Source of the DNA: Anoxybacteroides rupiense
GTDB taxonomy: Bacteria > Bacillota > Bacilli > Bacillales > Anoxybacillaceae
Assembly: GCF_014196195.1 (NCBI RefSeq)
Contig: NZ_JACIDF010000003.1
Coordinates: 1-64,000 of the forward strand
Direction of reading: 5' to 3'
DNA length: 64,000 nucleotides
The notes beneath the pieces are model-generated. The model was not told the DNA's origin, searched no databases, and worked only from the letters and a program-made list of their open reading frames with translations. The translations under genes and the position numbers were made by a program. Positions 56,323 to 64,000 of the stretch are shown here, in pieces (within the stretch, counting starts at the first letter, position 1; every line of letters starts with the position of its first letter).

Positions 56323-57516
56323 ATGCCCCGTGAGCTTTGGATGCTGCTGATTGGGATGGTTTTTTACGTAACAGGGGCTTCTTTTTTATGGCCCTTAAAT
56401 GCGATTTATGTTCATGAAGAGCTGCATAAATCTTTGGCGGTAGCTGGGGTTGTGCTCATGCTGAATTCTGCTGCGACGATCGTTGGCAATCTGCTCGGTG
56501 GGATTTTATTTGATAAATGGGGCGGCTTTCGGTCATTAATGCTAGGAGCGGTGACGACTTTAGTGGCCATTGTTTTTCTCGTTTTTTTCCATGGATGGCC
56601 TGCTTATCCTATCTTACTTGCCGTGATCGGATTGGGATCTGGCATTGTTTTTCCGGTTGTGAATGCTTATGCAGGCGCAATTTGGCCAGAAGGAGGAAGA
56701 AGGGCGTTCAATGCAGTCTACGTGGCGATCAACATTGGGGTAGCCGCTGGCTCATCCTTCGGTGGCTGGATTGCTTCTTATTCGTTTGAGTGGATTTTCA
56801 TCACAAATACTCTTATGTACCTTTTGTTTTTGGTTGTTGTTCTTTTTGGATTAAAGGCTGTTCAATGGAAGAGTGGGCAAAAGCCATCCATTAAAAATGC
56901 TGCTTCTGTCTCTATACATTCACGAACGGCGTGGCGTGCGTTTTTGATTTTATGCACCGGTTATTTTTTATGCTGGCTAAGCTATGTTCAATGGTCTACG
57001 ACTGTTGCGGCTTACACCCAACAGCTTGGCCTTTCATTAAGGCAATATAGCCTGCTTTGGACCATAAACGGAGTGCTGATTGTGCTGGCGCAACCGCTTC
57101 TTGGAAAACTGTTAAGCCGTTGGTCCAATCAACTGAAGCCGCAAATGATCGTTGGCTTTTTTATTTTTGCCCTTTCCTTTTTGATTTTATGGAAGGCGAG
57201 TGCATTTTGGCACTTTGTTGCCGCGATGGTTGTGTTGACCATCGCTGAAATCATGGTTTGGCCCGCGATTCCAACCGTGGCCAGCCAGCTGGCATCACAG
57301 GAAAAGGAAGGATTTTATCAAGGAATTGTGAACAGCACGGCAACGGCAGGACGAATGATCGGTCCAGTTCTTGGCGGTTTGGTTGTGGATCATGCTGGAA
57401 TGAAGCCACTGCTTGCGATCCTGTTTGTTTTTGTTCTTATTGCCATTTTGACGACAGCGATTTATGACCGCAAGCTTAAGCAAGAAAGTCCAATCGAAAC
57501 AAAAGCCGCTGTCTAA
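56323..57516 (+). CDS. yttB: MFS transporter (YttB-like)
   Basis: 397 residues, 12 predicted membrane helices in two halves joined by a loop near residue 190-210. The motif-A-like GNLLGGILFDKWGGF lies between helices 2 and 3. Probably drug or metabolite efflux. AGGAGG precedes the ATG at 56323. An ArsR-type regulator follows on the same strand. Confidence 0.87.
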   Translation: MPRELWMLLIGMVFYVTGASFLWPLNAIYVHEELHKSLAVAGVVLMLNSAATIVGNLLGGILFDKWGGFRSLMLGAVTTLVAIVFLVFFHGWPAYPILLAVIGLGSGIVFPVVNAYAGAIWPEGGRRAFNAVYVAINIGVAAGSSFGGWIASYSFEWIFITNTLMYLLFLVVVLFGLKAVQWKSGQKPSIKNAASVSIHSRTAWRAFLILCTGYFLCWLSYVQWSTTVAAYTQQLGLSLRQYSLLWTINGVLIVLAQPLLGKLLSRWSNQLKPQMIVGFFIFALSFLILWKASAFWHFVAAMVVLTIAEIMVWPAIPTVASQLASQEKEGFYQGIVNSTATAGRMIGPVLGGLVVDHAGMKPLLAILFVFVLIAILTTAIYDRKLKQESPIETKAAV

Positions 57517-57547
57517 AACATTCGGAGTTCTTCCGAATGTTTTTTAT
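57515..57547 (+). terminator. yttB terminator
   Basis: AAAACATTCGGA-gttc-TTCCGAATGTTTT then T's. Confidence 0.85.
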
Positions 57548-57553
57548 TTTTTA

Positions 57554-57604
57554 TTGACAATACGCCATTAATTCGATATATATCTAATTAGGTTTATATC
57601 GAAT
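57554..57604 (+). promoter_or_regulatory. promoter and operator of the ArsR gene
   Basis: TTGACA (57554-57559), 17-base spacer, TATATA (57577-57582). The perfect inverted repeat ATTCGATATA (57571-57580) / TATATCGAAT (57595-57604) overlaps the -10, as for an autorepressor. Confidence 0.65.
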
Positions 57605-57638
57605 TTTAAGGGTGACAGATGAAAAGGAGGCGTAACCG

Positions 57639-58214
57639 ATGCAATTAAGCCGGTTAGTGAGCTTTTTTAAAACGATGGGTGACCCGACGCGCTTGCGCAT
57701 GATAAAGCTGCTTGCTGAGGGGCCATTGCATGGACAGGCAATCGCAGGAAAACTTGGCTTGACTCCCCCGACCATTACCCATCATTTGCATAAACTAAGA
57801 GAAGTGAATGTCGTTTATCAACGGCGCGACGGCAATACCATTTATTTTTATTTAAATAAGCCAGTGATGGATCATTACGCAGCAGCGTTAACGGATTTAA
57901 CGGAGCAAGCGGAGAAGGAAAAAGATAGAAAAGAAGCGGCAGAACGGCAAAAGGTTATTGACCATTTCTTCACGTGCGAAGGACGGCTGAAGCATCTTCC
58001 AGCTCAACGCAAAAAGAAACTGATCGTACTGGAGCACATGCTAAAAGGCCTGAAAAAAGGAGAGAAATATGAAGAAAAGCAGTTAAATGAGTATATTAAA
58101 AAATTTCATGATGACTATGCGGCGATTCGCCGCGAATTTATTATTCATAACTATATGTATCGCGAAAATGGCATTTATGAGCTAAATCCGGAAGAAATGT
58201 GGGCAAAGGAATAA
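57639..58214 (+). CDS. ArsR-family regulator with DUF2087 domain
   Basis: 191 residues. Winged helix at the N-terminus: FKTMGDPTRLRMIKLLAEGP, recognition helix LTPPTITHHLHKLREVNVV, wing RRDGNTIYFYL. The C-terminal DUF2087 part reads VIDHFFTCEGRLKHLPAQRKKKLIVLEHM. No Cys pair for metal sensing in the usual ArsR position. It likely represses itself through the palindrome on its promoter and may control yttB. Confidence 0.88.
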   Translation: MQLSRLVSFFKTMGDPTRLRMIKLLAEGPLHGQAIAGKLGLTPPTITHHLHKLREVNVVYQRRDGNTIYFYLNKPVMDHYAAALTDLTEQAEKEKDRKEAAERQKVIDHFFTCEGRLKHLPAQRKKKLIVLEHMLKGLKKGEKYEEKQLNEYIKKFHDDYAAIRREFIIHNYMYRENGIYELNPEEMWAKE

Positions 58215-58322
58215 CAGGAAAAAGAGGGGTAGAGGATGGGCCTCATTTATTTTTTTCCTTTACTTGCAACAAGCTGATAAATTTCTTAAAATAATGATTA
58301 TAATAAAATATTGTCAAATAAC

Positions 58323-58565
58323 AGTGAAAAGGATTAGTAGTGAGCAATACGGAATGCAGAGAGTTGACGGATGGTGCAAGTCAACCGAAGTTTGTTCATG
58401 AACTCGCCTTTGAGTTGCGAATATGAACGGCTGTTTTGCCTAATAATGTTCGCCGTGAATCTGCGTTAAGGAATCGAGTGAGCGCACGTTTTTTGTGCGC
58501 TAAACAGGGTGGTACCGCGGGAAGTTCAATCTCTCGTCCCTTGTGAAGGGCGAGGGGTTTTTTAT
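58323..58565 (+). ncRNA. T-box leader of leuS
   Basis: The T-box sequence AGGGTGGTACCGCGG is at 58506-58520; stem I includes the AGTAGTGAG...GAACTCGCC region with a CTC (Leu) codon as likely specifier. Uncharged tRNA-Leu would stabilise the antiterminator. Confidence 0.93.
58531..58564 (+). terminator. T-box terminator
   Basis: CTCGTCC-cttgtgaa-GGGCGAG then GGGTTTTTT. Confidence 0.85.
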
Positions 58566-58619
58566 TTTCTTTTTTGTTAACACTGTGGAAATAGAAGCAG
58601 AAAGATGGGAGGACGTGAC

Positions 58620-61037
58620 ATGAGCTTTAATCATCTTGATATTGAGAAAAAATGGCAAAAATATTGGGAAGAAAACAAAACATTTAAGACGAGCGAAGAG
58701 GAAGGAAAGAAAAAATTTTATGCGCTTGATATGTTTCCTTACCCTTCGGGAGCCGGCCTTCATGTCGGGCATCCAGAAGGATACACAGCGACTGACATTT
58801 TAGCGCGAATGAAGCGCATGCAAGGATATAACGTGCTTCATCCAATGGGGTGGGATGCGTTTGGCTTGCCAGCTGAGCAATATGCGTTAGATACTGGAAA
58901 CGATCCGGCCAAGTTTACGGAACAAAATATTAATAACTTCCGCCGGCAAATTAAATCGCTAGGATTTTCTTATGATTGGGATCGCGAAGTCAATACAACT
59001 GATCCAAATTACTACAAATGGACACAATGGATTTTTTTAAAGCTTTATGAAAAAGGCTTAGCCTACATTGATGAAGTGCCTGTCAATTGGTGCCCGGCGC
59101 TTGGAACGGTTTTGGCGAATGAAGAGGTTATTGATGGAAAAAGCGAACGTGGTGGGCATCCGGTAATCCGCAAGCCGATGAAGCAATGGATGCTTCGCAT
59201 TACAGCTTATGCAGATCGCTTGCTTGAGGATTTGGAGGAACTGGATTGGCCAGAAAGCATTAAAGAAATGCAGCGCAACTGGATTGGCCGTTCAGAAGGA
59301 GCCAATGTCCATTTTGCCGTCGACGGACATGACGAGACATTTACCGTATTTACCACGCGTCCGGATACATTGTTTGGCGCAACGTATGCGGTGCTTGCTC
59401 CTGAGCATCCGCTCGTAGCCCAAATTACGACACCTGAGCAAAAAGAAGCAGTAGAAGCCTATTTGCAGCAAATTCAAAGCAAAAGCGATCTTGAGCGAAC
59501 GGATTTAGCGAAAGAAAAAACAGGTGTATTTACAGGCGCTTATGCGGTCAATCCAGTAAATGGAGAAAAATTGCCAATCTGGATTGCTGATTATGTGTTA
59601 ATGAGCTACGGCACAGGCGCGATTATGGCGGTGCCAGCACATGATGAACGCGACTATGAATTTGCGAAAAAATTCAACTTACCGATTAAGGAAGTCGTCG
59701 CGGGCGGCGATGTGACAAAAGAAGCGTATACAGGCGATGGCGAGCATATGAACTCCGGCTTTTTAAACGGTTTAAATAAAGAAGAAGCCATTAAGAAAAT
59801 GATTGAATGGCTTGAAGAAAACGGAAAAGGAGAGAAGAAAGTATCCTATCGCCTTCGCGACTGGCTTTTTAGCCGCCAGCGTTATTGGGGCGAACCCATT
59901 CCGATCATCCATTGGGAAGATGGTACGACGACGCCAGTGCCAGAGGAAGAGCTTCCGCTGATGCTTCCGAAAACAAATGAAATTAAACCGTCAGGAACAG
60001 GCGAATCGCCGCTTGCGAATATCGAAGATTGGATCAATGTCGTGGATCCGCAAACAGGCAAAAAAGGCCGCCGAGAAACGAATACAATGCCGCAATGGGC
60101 GGGAAGCTGCTGGTATTACTTGCGCTATATTGATCCGCACAACAGCGAGCAGCTGGCTGATCCTGAAAAATTGCAAAAATGGCTGCCGGTCGACATTTAT
60201 ATCGGCGGAGCTGAGCATGCGGTGCTGCACTTATTGTATGCGCGCTTTTGGCATAAATTTTTATATGATATCGGCGTGGTGCCGACAAAAGAGCCATTCC
60301 AAAAGCTCTTTAACCAAGGAATGATTCTTGGCGAAAATAACGAAAAAATGAGTAAATCAAAAGGAAATGTCGTCAATCCAGACGATATTATCGAAAGCCA
60401 TGGGGCCGATACATTGCGTTTATATGAAATGTTTATGGGGCCGCTCGAAGCATCGATCGCTTGGTCGACAAAAGGTCTGGATGGTGCCCGCCGCTTCTTG
60501 GATCGTGTATGGCGATTATTTGTTGAGGAAAATGGCGAGCTCAATCCGAAAATCGTCGTTCAGGCAGAAGGGGATACGCTTGAGCGAGTATACCATCAGA
60601 CAGTGAAGAAAGTCACTGAGGACTACGAGGCCATTCGTTTCAATACGGCGATTTCCCAATTAATGGTCTTTATTAACGAAGCGTATAAAGCCCCTGTTCT
60701 ACCAAAAGCGTATATGGAAGGGTTTGTGAAATTGTTATCTCCAGTGTGTCCGCATATTGCCGAAGAGCTATGGGAAAAGCTTGGCCATACAAATACGATT
60801 GCGTATGAAGCATGGCCTGTGTATGATGAAACAAAATTAGTCGAAGATGAGATAGAAATCGTCGTACAGGTGAACGGCAAAGTGCGCGCGAAGCTCCATG
60901 TTCCAGCGGATGCTTCGAAAGAACAAATGGAGCAAATCGCCTTGGAGGACGCAAAAGTGAAAGAACAGCTCGACGGAAAAACGATACGTAAGGTGATTGC
61001 CGTTCCAGGTAAACTAGTCAATATTGTGGTCAATTAA
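58620..61037 (+). CDS. leuS: leucyl-tRNA synthetase
   Basis: 805 residues, class I synthetase. HIGH variant [13 protein letters not shown] near residue 45, editing domain in the middle ([31 protein letters not shown]), KMSKS in [23 protein letters not shown] precedes the ATG at 58620. Controlled by the T-box. Confidence 0.98.
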   Translation: MSFNHLDIEKKWQKYWEENKTFKTSEEEGKKKFYALDMFPYPSGAGLHVGHPEGYTATDILARMKRMQGYNVLHPMGWDAFGLPAEQYALDTGNDPAKFTEQNINNFRRQIKSLGFSYDWDREVNTTDPNYYKWTQWIFLKLYEKGLAYIDEVPVNWCPALGTVLANEEVIDGKSERGGHPVIRKPMKQWMLRITAYADRLLEDLEELDWPESIKEMQRNWIGRSEGANVHFAVDGHDETFTVFTTRPDTLFGATYAVLAPEHPLVAQITTPEQKEAVEAYLQQIQSKSDLERTDLAKEKTGVFTGAYAVNPVNGEKLPIWIADYVLMSYGTGAIMAVPAHDERDYEFAKKFNLPIKEVVAGGDVTKEAYTGDGEHMNSGFLNGLNKEEAIKKMIEWLEENGKGEKKVSYRLRDWLFSRQRYWGEPIPIIHWEDGTTTPVPEEELPLMLPKTNEIKPSGTGESPLANIEDWINVVDPQTGKKGRRETNTMPQWAGSCWYYLRYIDPHNSEQLADPEKLQKWLPVDIYIGGAEHAVLHLLYARFWHKFLYDIGVVPTKEPFQKLFNQGMILGENNEKMSKSKGNVVNPDDIIESHGADTLRLYEMFMGPLEASIAWSTKGLDGARRFLDRVWRLFVEENGELNPKIVVQAEGDTLERVYHQTVKKVTEDYEAIRFNTAISQLMVFINEAYKAPVLPKAYMEGFVKLLSPVCPHIAEELWEKLGHTNTIAYEAWPVYDETKLVEDEIEIVVQVNGKVRAKLHVPADASKEQMEQIALEDAKVKEQLDGKTIRKVIAVPGKLVNIVVN

Positions 61038-61040
61038 TCA

Positions 61041-61084
61041 AAAGCAAGTCCCTCACAGCCTGAAAGAGTGAGGGACTTGCTTTA
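61041..61084 (+). terminator. leuS terminator
   Basis: AAAGCAAGTCCCTCAC / GTGAGGGACTTGCTTT. Confidence 0.85.
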
Positions 61085-61104
61085 AAAAGAAAGGAGCAAA
61101 AAAA

Positions 61105-61410
61105 ATGGAAGAAGTGAAAGAAATAACAGCAGAGGAACTTAAACAAAGGCTGGAAAAAGGGGAAAAATTAAATTTAATCGATGTGCGTGAAGACGAAGAA
61201 GTAGCGTATGGCATGATTCCGGGAGCGAAACATATAAAAATGGGCGAGATTCCACATCGTCTAGAAGAGTTCAATAAGGAAGAGGAATACATTTTTATTT
61301 GCCGTTCTGGGGTGCGCAGCGAAAATGTTTGCCGTTATCTTCAGGAACTGGGCTACAGCGTTTGCAATATGGTCGGCGGCATGCTGGCATGGGAGGGAGA
61401 AGTAGAATAA
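61105..61410 (+). CDS. ytwF: rhodanese-like protein (YtwF)
   Basis: 101 residues, single rhodanese domain; sulfur transferase. NLIDVREDEEVAYGMIPGAKHI near the N-terminus and active-site loop FICRSGVRSENVC with the catalytic Cys. AAGAAAGGAGC precedes the ATG. Acceptor unknown. Confidence 0.93.
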   Translation: MEEVKEITAEELKQRLEKGEKLNLIDVREDEEVAYGMIPGAKHIKMGEIPHRLEEFNKEEEYIFICRSGVRSENVCRYLQELGYSVCNMVGGMLAWEGEVE

Positions 61411-61422
61411 AATGCCGCAATC

Positions 61423-61463
61423 AAAAAAGAGGCTGATGTCAGATAATGACATCAGCCTAAAAA
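61423..61463 (-). terminator. terminator of the receptor/peptide operon
   Basis: On the minus strand GGCTGATGTC-attatct-GACATCAGCC followed by CTCTTTTTTG. Confidence 0.75.
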
Positions 61464-61492
61464 ATGTCGCTGAAAGTTTTAAAAGGTTTAGA

Positions 61493-61621
61493 TCAATAGT
61501 TAGGATAAACGATGTTTGGTTGCACCGGAGTGCCTTTGGATTGACCGTCATTTGATACAGCCAATCCTACTCCCAATACGGTTACAAGGGCAAGAATTGA
61601 AGCGAAAATCTTTCTTTTCAT
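61493..61621 (-). CDS. exported signalling pro-peptide (NprX/Phr-like candidate)
   Basis: 42 residues. Basic start MKRKIF, hydrophobic run ASILALVTVLGVGLAV, then a short polar tail SNDGQSKGTPVQPNIVYPNY. This is the layout of Phr/NprX/PapR precursors whose C-terminal end is trimmed and re-imported. AAAGGAGG stands before the ATG; 20 bases behind the TPR receptor gene on the same strand. The tail contains PNIV, close to the PDIV of Bacillus cereus NprX (SKPDIVG). Which residues form the mature peptide is unknown. Confidence 0.72.
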   Translation of the reverse strand: MKRKIFASILALVTVLGVGLAVSNDGQSKGTPVQPNIVYPNY

Positions 61622-61641
61622 ATGATTTCCTCCTTTAACTT

Positions 61642-62916
61642 TTAAATAATATATTGTTTTCTTTTTTTATTAGCTAATTGATAGTAATGACTGCTTTTTT
61701 TATAGAAAAACTGCTTGGCGTACATATCCGCCAATTTTTCATAGCAGTCGGTCAAATACATCCAGTCATAGGTTTTTTCGAAAAAAGGAATAACGGTTTG
61801 TTCAAGATATGTTTTTAGTTCTTCCTCTTTTCCTGCTATCTCTAGATGTAAGCAATAAAATTTGTGCAACAAATGTTCAACGATAGGAGATTGTTCTAAC
61901 CTTTTAAGTGCATCGGCAATCCATTTTGTTGCTGAAGCGATATCATTAATTAAAACATATTCTTTAGCTAAGTAGTAAGTAGTTGTTAAGTAATCAAGCT
62001 CATCTTTCTCATAGTTCAGGCTTTTTAAATAATAATCAATCGCTTTAGATGAATCCTCTTTTGTTGTATATAAATAGCCAAGATTATGCAATGCTTTCCC
62101 AATAATATCAGGCAATTTTAGCTTTCTTGAAATATTTAAAATATTATCAAAGTAATATTTTGCTTGATGAAACTGTCGAATCATCACGTAGCTAATGCCA
62201 ATCATCATTTGGCAGTCAATACTTCTTAAATAATATGAAGAAGTATTGAATAATTCCAGTGCCTGATGCCCATATATTAATGTTAATGAAGGGCGATATA
62301 AATGACAGTAAGTCAATGCTAAATAATAGATTAACTCAGGCTCAGTATAGCGCATTTTATCGCTAATGCTTTTGGCCATTTCGAATTTTTGGATTCCTTC
62401 TTCGTATTGCTGATTCATGCATAAATAAATGCCGTAAAAGCAATAGAAGTAAAGCAACTGCCCATTTGTCAGCTTTCCTTTAATCTTGGTGAAATAATCG
62501 ATCAATTCTAAGGCGGAGGATAGCTGATTTTTATAAAGATGGTAACGCAATAAAGTAAGCTTGTAATGAATAACGAGATTGATATTTTCGATAAATTCGA
62601 TTTTTTCAGACAAAGATTGAGCATATTGATCTGCTTGGTTCGTGTCGCGATCGATAATCGCCTGATACCATGCCAAAATATCCTCGTTTAATTGCTTTTG
62701 CTCAGAAACGATGTTGTCATAGCTGAGACCTAATCTCGACAATAACAGCACAATAATTTCTTCATTGGCAGTAATTTTGTTGTTTTCAATCTTGCTTAAA
62801 TACGGAACGGAACATATTCCTTTGGATAGTTCTTCTTGTGTCATGCCTTTTTGCTGACGATTAATCGCGATGATCATCCCGATATCTATATCTATATTAT
62901 CTCCCAAAATGTACAT
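61642..62916 (-). CDS. RNPP-family HTH/TPR quorum-sensing regulator (NprR-like)
   Basis: 424 residues, the length of NprR. N-terminal Xre-type HTH (GMTQEELSKGICSVPYLSKIENNKI), then tetratricopeptide helices to the end (GKALHNLGYLYTTKEDSSKAIDYYLKSL is a clear repeat). RNPP receptors bind a re-imported peptide in the TPR groove and switch DNA binding. The peptide gene directly downstream supports this. Starts at 62916 behind GGGGGTAGG. The same 13-mer occurs three times upstream. Could also be a Rap-like/PlcR-like branch; NprR fits best by HTH plus length. Confidence 0.82.
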   Translation of the reverse strand: MYILGDNIDIDIGMIIAINRQQKGMTQEELSKGICSVPYLSKIENNKITANEEIIVLLLSRLGLSYDNIVSEQKQLNEDILAWYQAIIDRDTNQADQYAQSLSEKIEFIENINLVIHYKLTLLRYHLYKNQLSSALELIDYFTKIKGKLTNGQLLYFYCFYGIYLCMNQQYEEGIQKFEMAKSISDKMRYTEPELIYYLALTYCHLYRPSLTLIYGHQALELFNTSSYYLRSIDCQMMIGISYVMIRQFHQAKYYFDNILNISRKLKLPDIIGKALHNLGYLYTTKEDSSKAIDYYLKSLNYEKDELDYLTTTYYLAKEYVLINDIASATKWIADALKRLEQSPIVEHLLHKFYCLHLEIAGKEEELKTYLEQTVIPFFEKTYDWMYLTDCYEKLADMYAKQFFYKKSSHYYQLANKKRKQYII

Positions 62917-62942
62917 AAATCAATGCCTACCCCCCTTTTTTT

Positions 62943-62955
62943 ATATTGAGAAAAT
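62943..62955 (+). promoter_or_regulatory. 13-mer ATATTGAGAAAAT, copy 1
   Basis: 27 bases before the receptor start. Same 13-mer as at 62996 (inverted) and 63153. Confidence 0.5.
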
Positions 62956-62995
62956 AAAGGCATTCCTCTTTTGGTAGCTAGGTCTTTTCGACGAC

Positions 62996-63008
62996 ATTTT
63001 CTCAATAT
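62996..63008 (-). promoter_or_regulatory. 13-mer, copy 2, inverted
   Basis: ATTTTCTCAATAT, exact reverse complement of copy 1; with it forms an inverted pair about 53 bases centre to centre. Confidence 0.5.
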
Positions 63009-63152
63009 GGCCATATAACGCATATTTCGTGTCTATCTCTTAAAATAAGATGATAGTCATAGGTGTTGCCGCTTTTAGTTGAAAAAGAACAGATTGTCTA
63101 GCGTATGAAAATAGGTTCTTTCAATGGTTTCTATACATGAAATGAATTAGCT

Positions 63153-63165
63153 ATATTGAGAAAAT
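63153..63165 (+). promoter_or_regulatory. 13-mer, copy 3
   Basis: Exact copy in the orientation of copy 1. The rest of the gap 63166-63598 is AT-rich and holds no supported gene. Confidence 0.45.
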
Positions 63166-63598
63166 GTTAGGCTGCTAAGCAATTTCAAAAAATGAAAAAT
63201 TCCTTCGCTTAGTCACCATTATATTCCTAATCATATTAATATTCAAATCAAACTAAAAAATGCAGTCAACTATTTTTTGTTTGGTCTTGAGTAGGAAAAA
63301 TAGCAGCTAAATAGCGGTTTCATGGACTGTTAATAATCATGGGAAATAAATCAATATATTCGATTTACGGATGTTCATGGCATGTTCGATATTAAAAAGA
63401 GATGAAAAATGAGTGAAAAAAACTTGTTAAGAAAATATTTTATCAATATTTTAATTCAGTAGTGAAAAAAAGCAAAATATTGTCGTTTGATTCTTCCAAA
63501 ACAGAAGGAGGAAAATCGATATCTTTAAGGAAATAAACAATACATTTGCAGTGATCGCGTGTAAGAAGCAAGTTGATTAGATAGAAAGGAGAATGAAA

Positions 63599-64000
63599 AT
63601 GGGCCTAGAACGTAGCTTACCACTATTTCTGCATATTTCGCTTCATCGAATGTGCGATCATTATTTGCCGAAGCTGCTGGCGGCTATTCAATGCTTGGAC
63701 GAAAACGAAATATGGTGTTGCGAAACGGAAGAAAGCCATTCGATTGGCGGAATCATTTTGCATATTTGTGAGCATATTCACAGAAACGCGTTGCAACTTT
63801 CGAATCCAACGGTCCAATTTTCTAATGGAATGGAAGAATATTTTCCAAATGGTCACTGGACTTCCGGGGAATTATGCGAATATGTGCAAGAAATATTCAA
63901 TGAATGGCGAGTGGAGGTGGAAAAACGGCTGGAATGGGATCAGGGAGTCGATATGCATCGGATGTATCATGTAGTGGAACACACCTCCTATCATCTTGGC
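63599..64000 (+). CDS. DinB-like protein, cut by the window end
   Basis: At least 134 residues with no stop before the window ends. DinB/YfiT-type four-helix metalloprotein: starts MGLERSLPLFLHISLHRMCD; His in IGGIILHICEHIHRNALQ and VVEHTSYHLG match the spaced His ligands of the family. AAAGGAG precedes the ATG. Role unknown; such proteins are often thiol-linked or damage-inducible. Confidence 0.78.
   Translation, partial: MGLERSLPLFLHISLHRMCDHYLPKLLAAIQCLDENEIWCCETEESHSIGGIILHICEHIHRNALQLSNPTVQFSNGMEEYFPNGHWTSGELCEYVQEIFNEWRVEVEKRLEWDQGVDMHRMYHVVEHTSYHLG

Noticed and set aside
63409-63462. 17-codon frame MSEKNLLRKYFINILIQ behind AAGAGATG.
   Set aside because: Too short to support without conservation; the ribosome site is mediocre.

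Overview
The window reads as chromosome of a Gram-positive, endospore-former-type Bacillaceae, probably a moderately thermophilic (Para)geobacillus/Anoxybacillus relative. This rests on strong AGGAGG-type ribosome sites, frequent TTG/GTG starts, a cyanide-insensitive-type cytochrome bd similar to the Geobacillus enzyme, S-box and T-box leaders, and a gene order that follows the yt* segment of Bacillus subtilis (glg, men, luxS, dps, ytl, ytm, pckA, metK, asnB, ytoA, ytpAB, ytq, leuS). The genus is inference. I ran no search or folding; everything below was read from the sequence.

Layout. 1-2.07 kb: end of an rRNA operon (5S tail) and 14 tRNA genes, interrupted by four copies of a conserved hairpin-bearing element, three of them fused to a tRNA 5' fragment. 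2.4-3.4 kb: cation diffusion facilitator with a Fur/PerR-like box. 4.1-12.0 kb: glycogen operon glgBCDAP. 12.2-15.2 kb: AIM24-like protein, DksA/TraR-like protein and menA on the minus strand. 15.4-21.9 kb: menF-D-H-B-E (menaquinone). 22.1-27.4 kb: an iron-responsive-looking locus with three Fur boxes (DUF2325, an unknown protein, a 693-residue lipoprotein, a beta-propeller dihaem cytochrome c lipoprotein). 27.5-31.1 kb: cytochrome bd (cydAB) and an orphan ZnuA under an exact Zur box. 31.2-36.1 kb: yidD, luxS, ytzI, dps, a holin-like protein, an MpsC/DUF2294 gene behind a leader terminator, ytkD. 36.1-39.9 kb: ytlACD-type ABC transporter, ytmA, ytmB. 40.0-44.5 kb: DabB/DabA (MpsAB) inorganic-carbon uptake pair behind a long unclassified attenuator leader. 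44.7-50.1 kb: pckA, S-box-metK, asnB. 50.1-57.5 kb: C39 peptidase, gamma-carbonic anhydrase, ytpA, ytpB, mnmM, ytqA, small genes, MFS transporter. 57.6-61.4 kb: ArsR regulator, T-box-leuS, rhodanese. 61.4-64.0 kb: an NprR-like receptor with a 42-residue exported peptide gene directly behind it and three copies of one 13-mer upstream; then a DinB-like gene cut by the window end.

How parts fit together. Glycogen synthesis and breakdown form one unit. The men genes make menaquinone, the electron donor to the nearby cytochrome bd. DabAB, gamma-CA and pckA are all linked to bicarbonate/CO2, and the DUF2294 (MpsC) gene is a likely third member of the DabAB/MpsAB system placed 5 kb away; both have transcription-attenuation-type leaders. 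Metal control is prominent: Fur-type boxes at four places and one Zur box. The best candidates for undescribed biology are the Fur-box locus at 22.3-27.4 kb, the tRNA-fused elements at 0.1-1.7 kb, the dabAB and mpsC leaders, and the receptor/peptide pair at the end.
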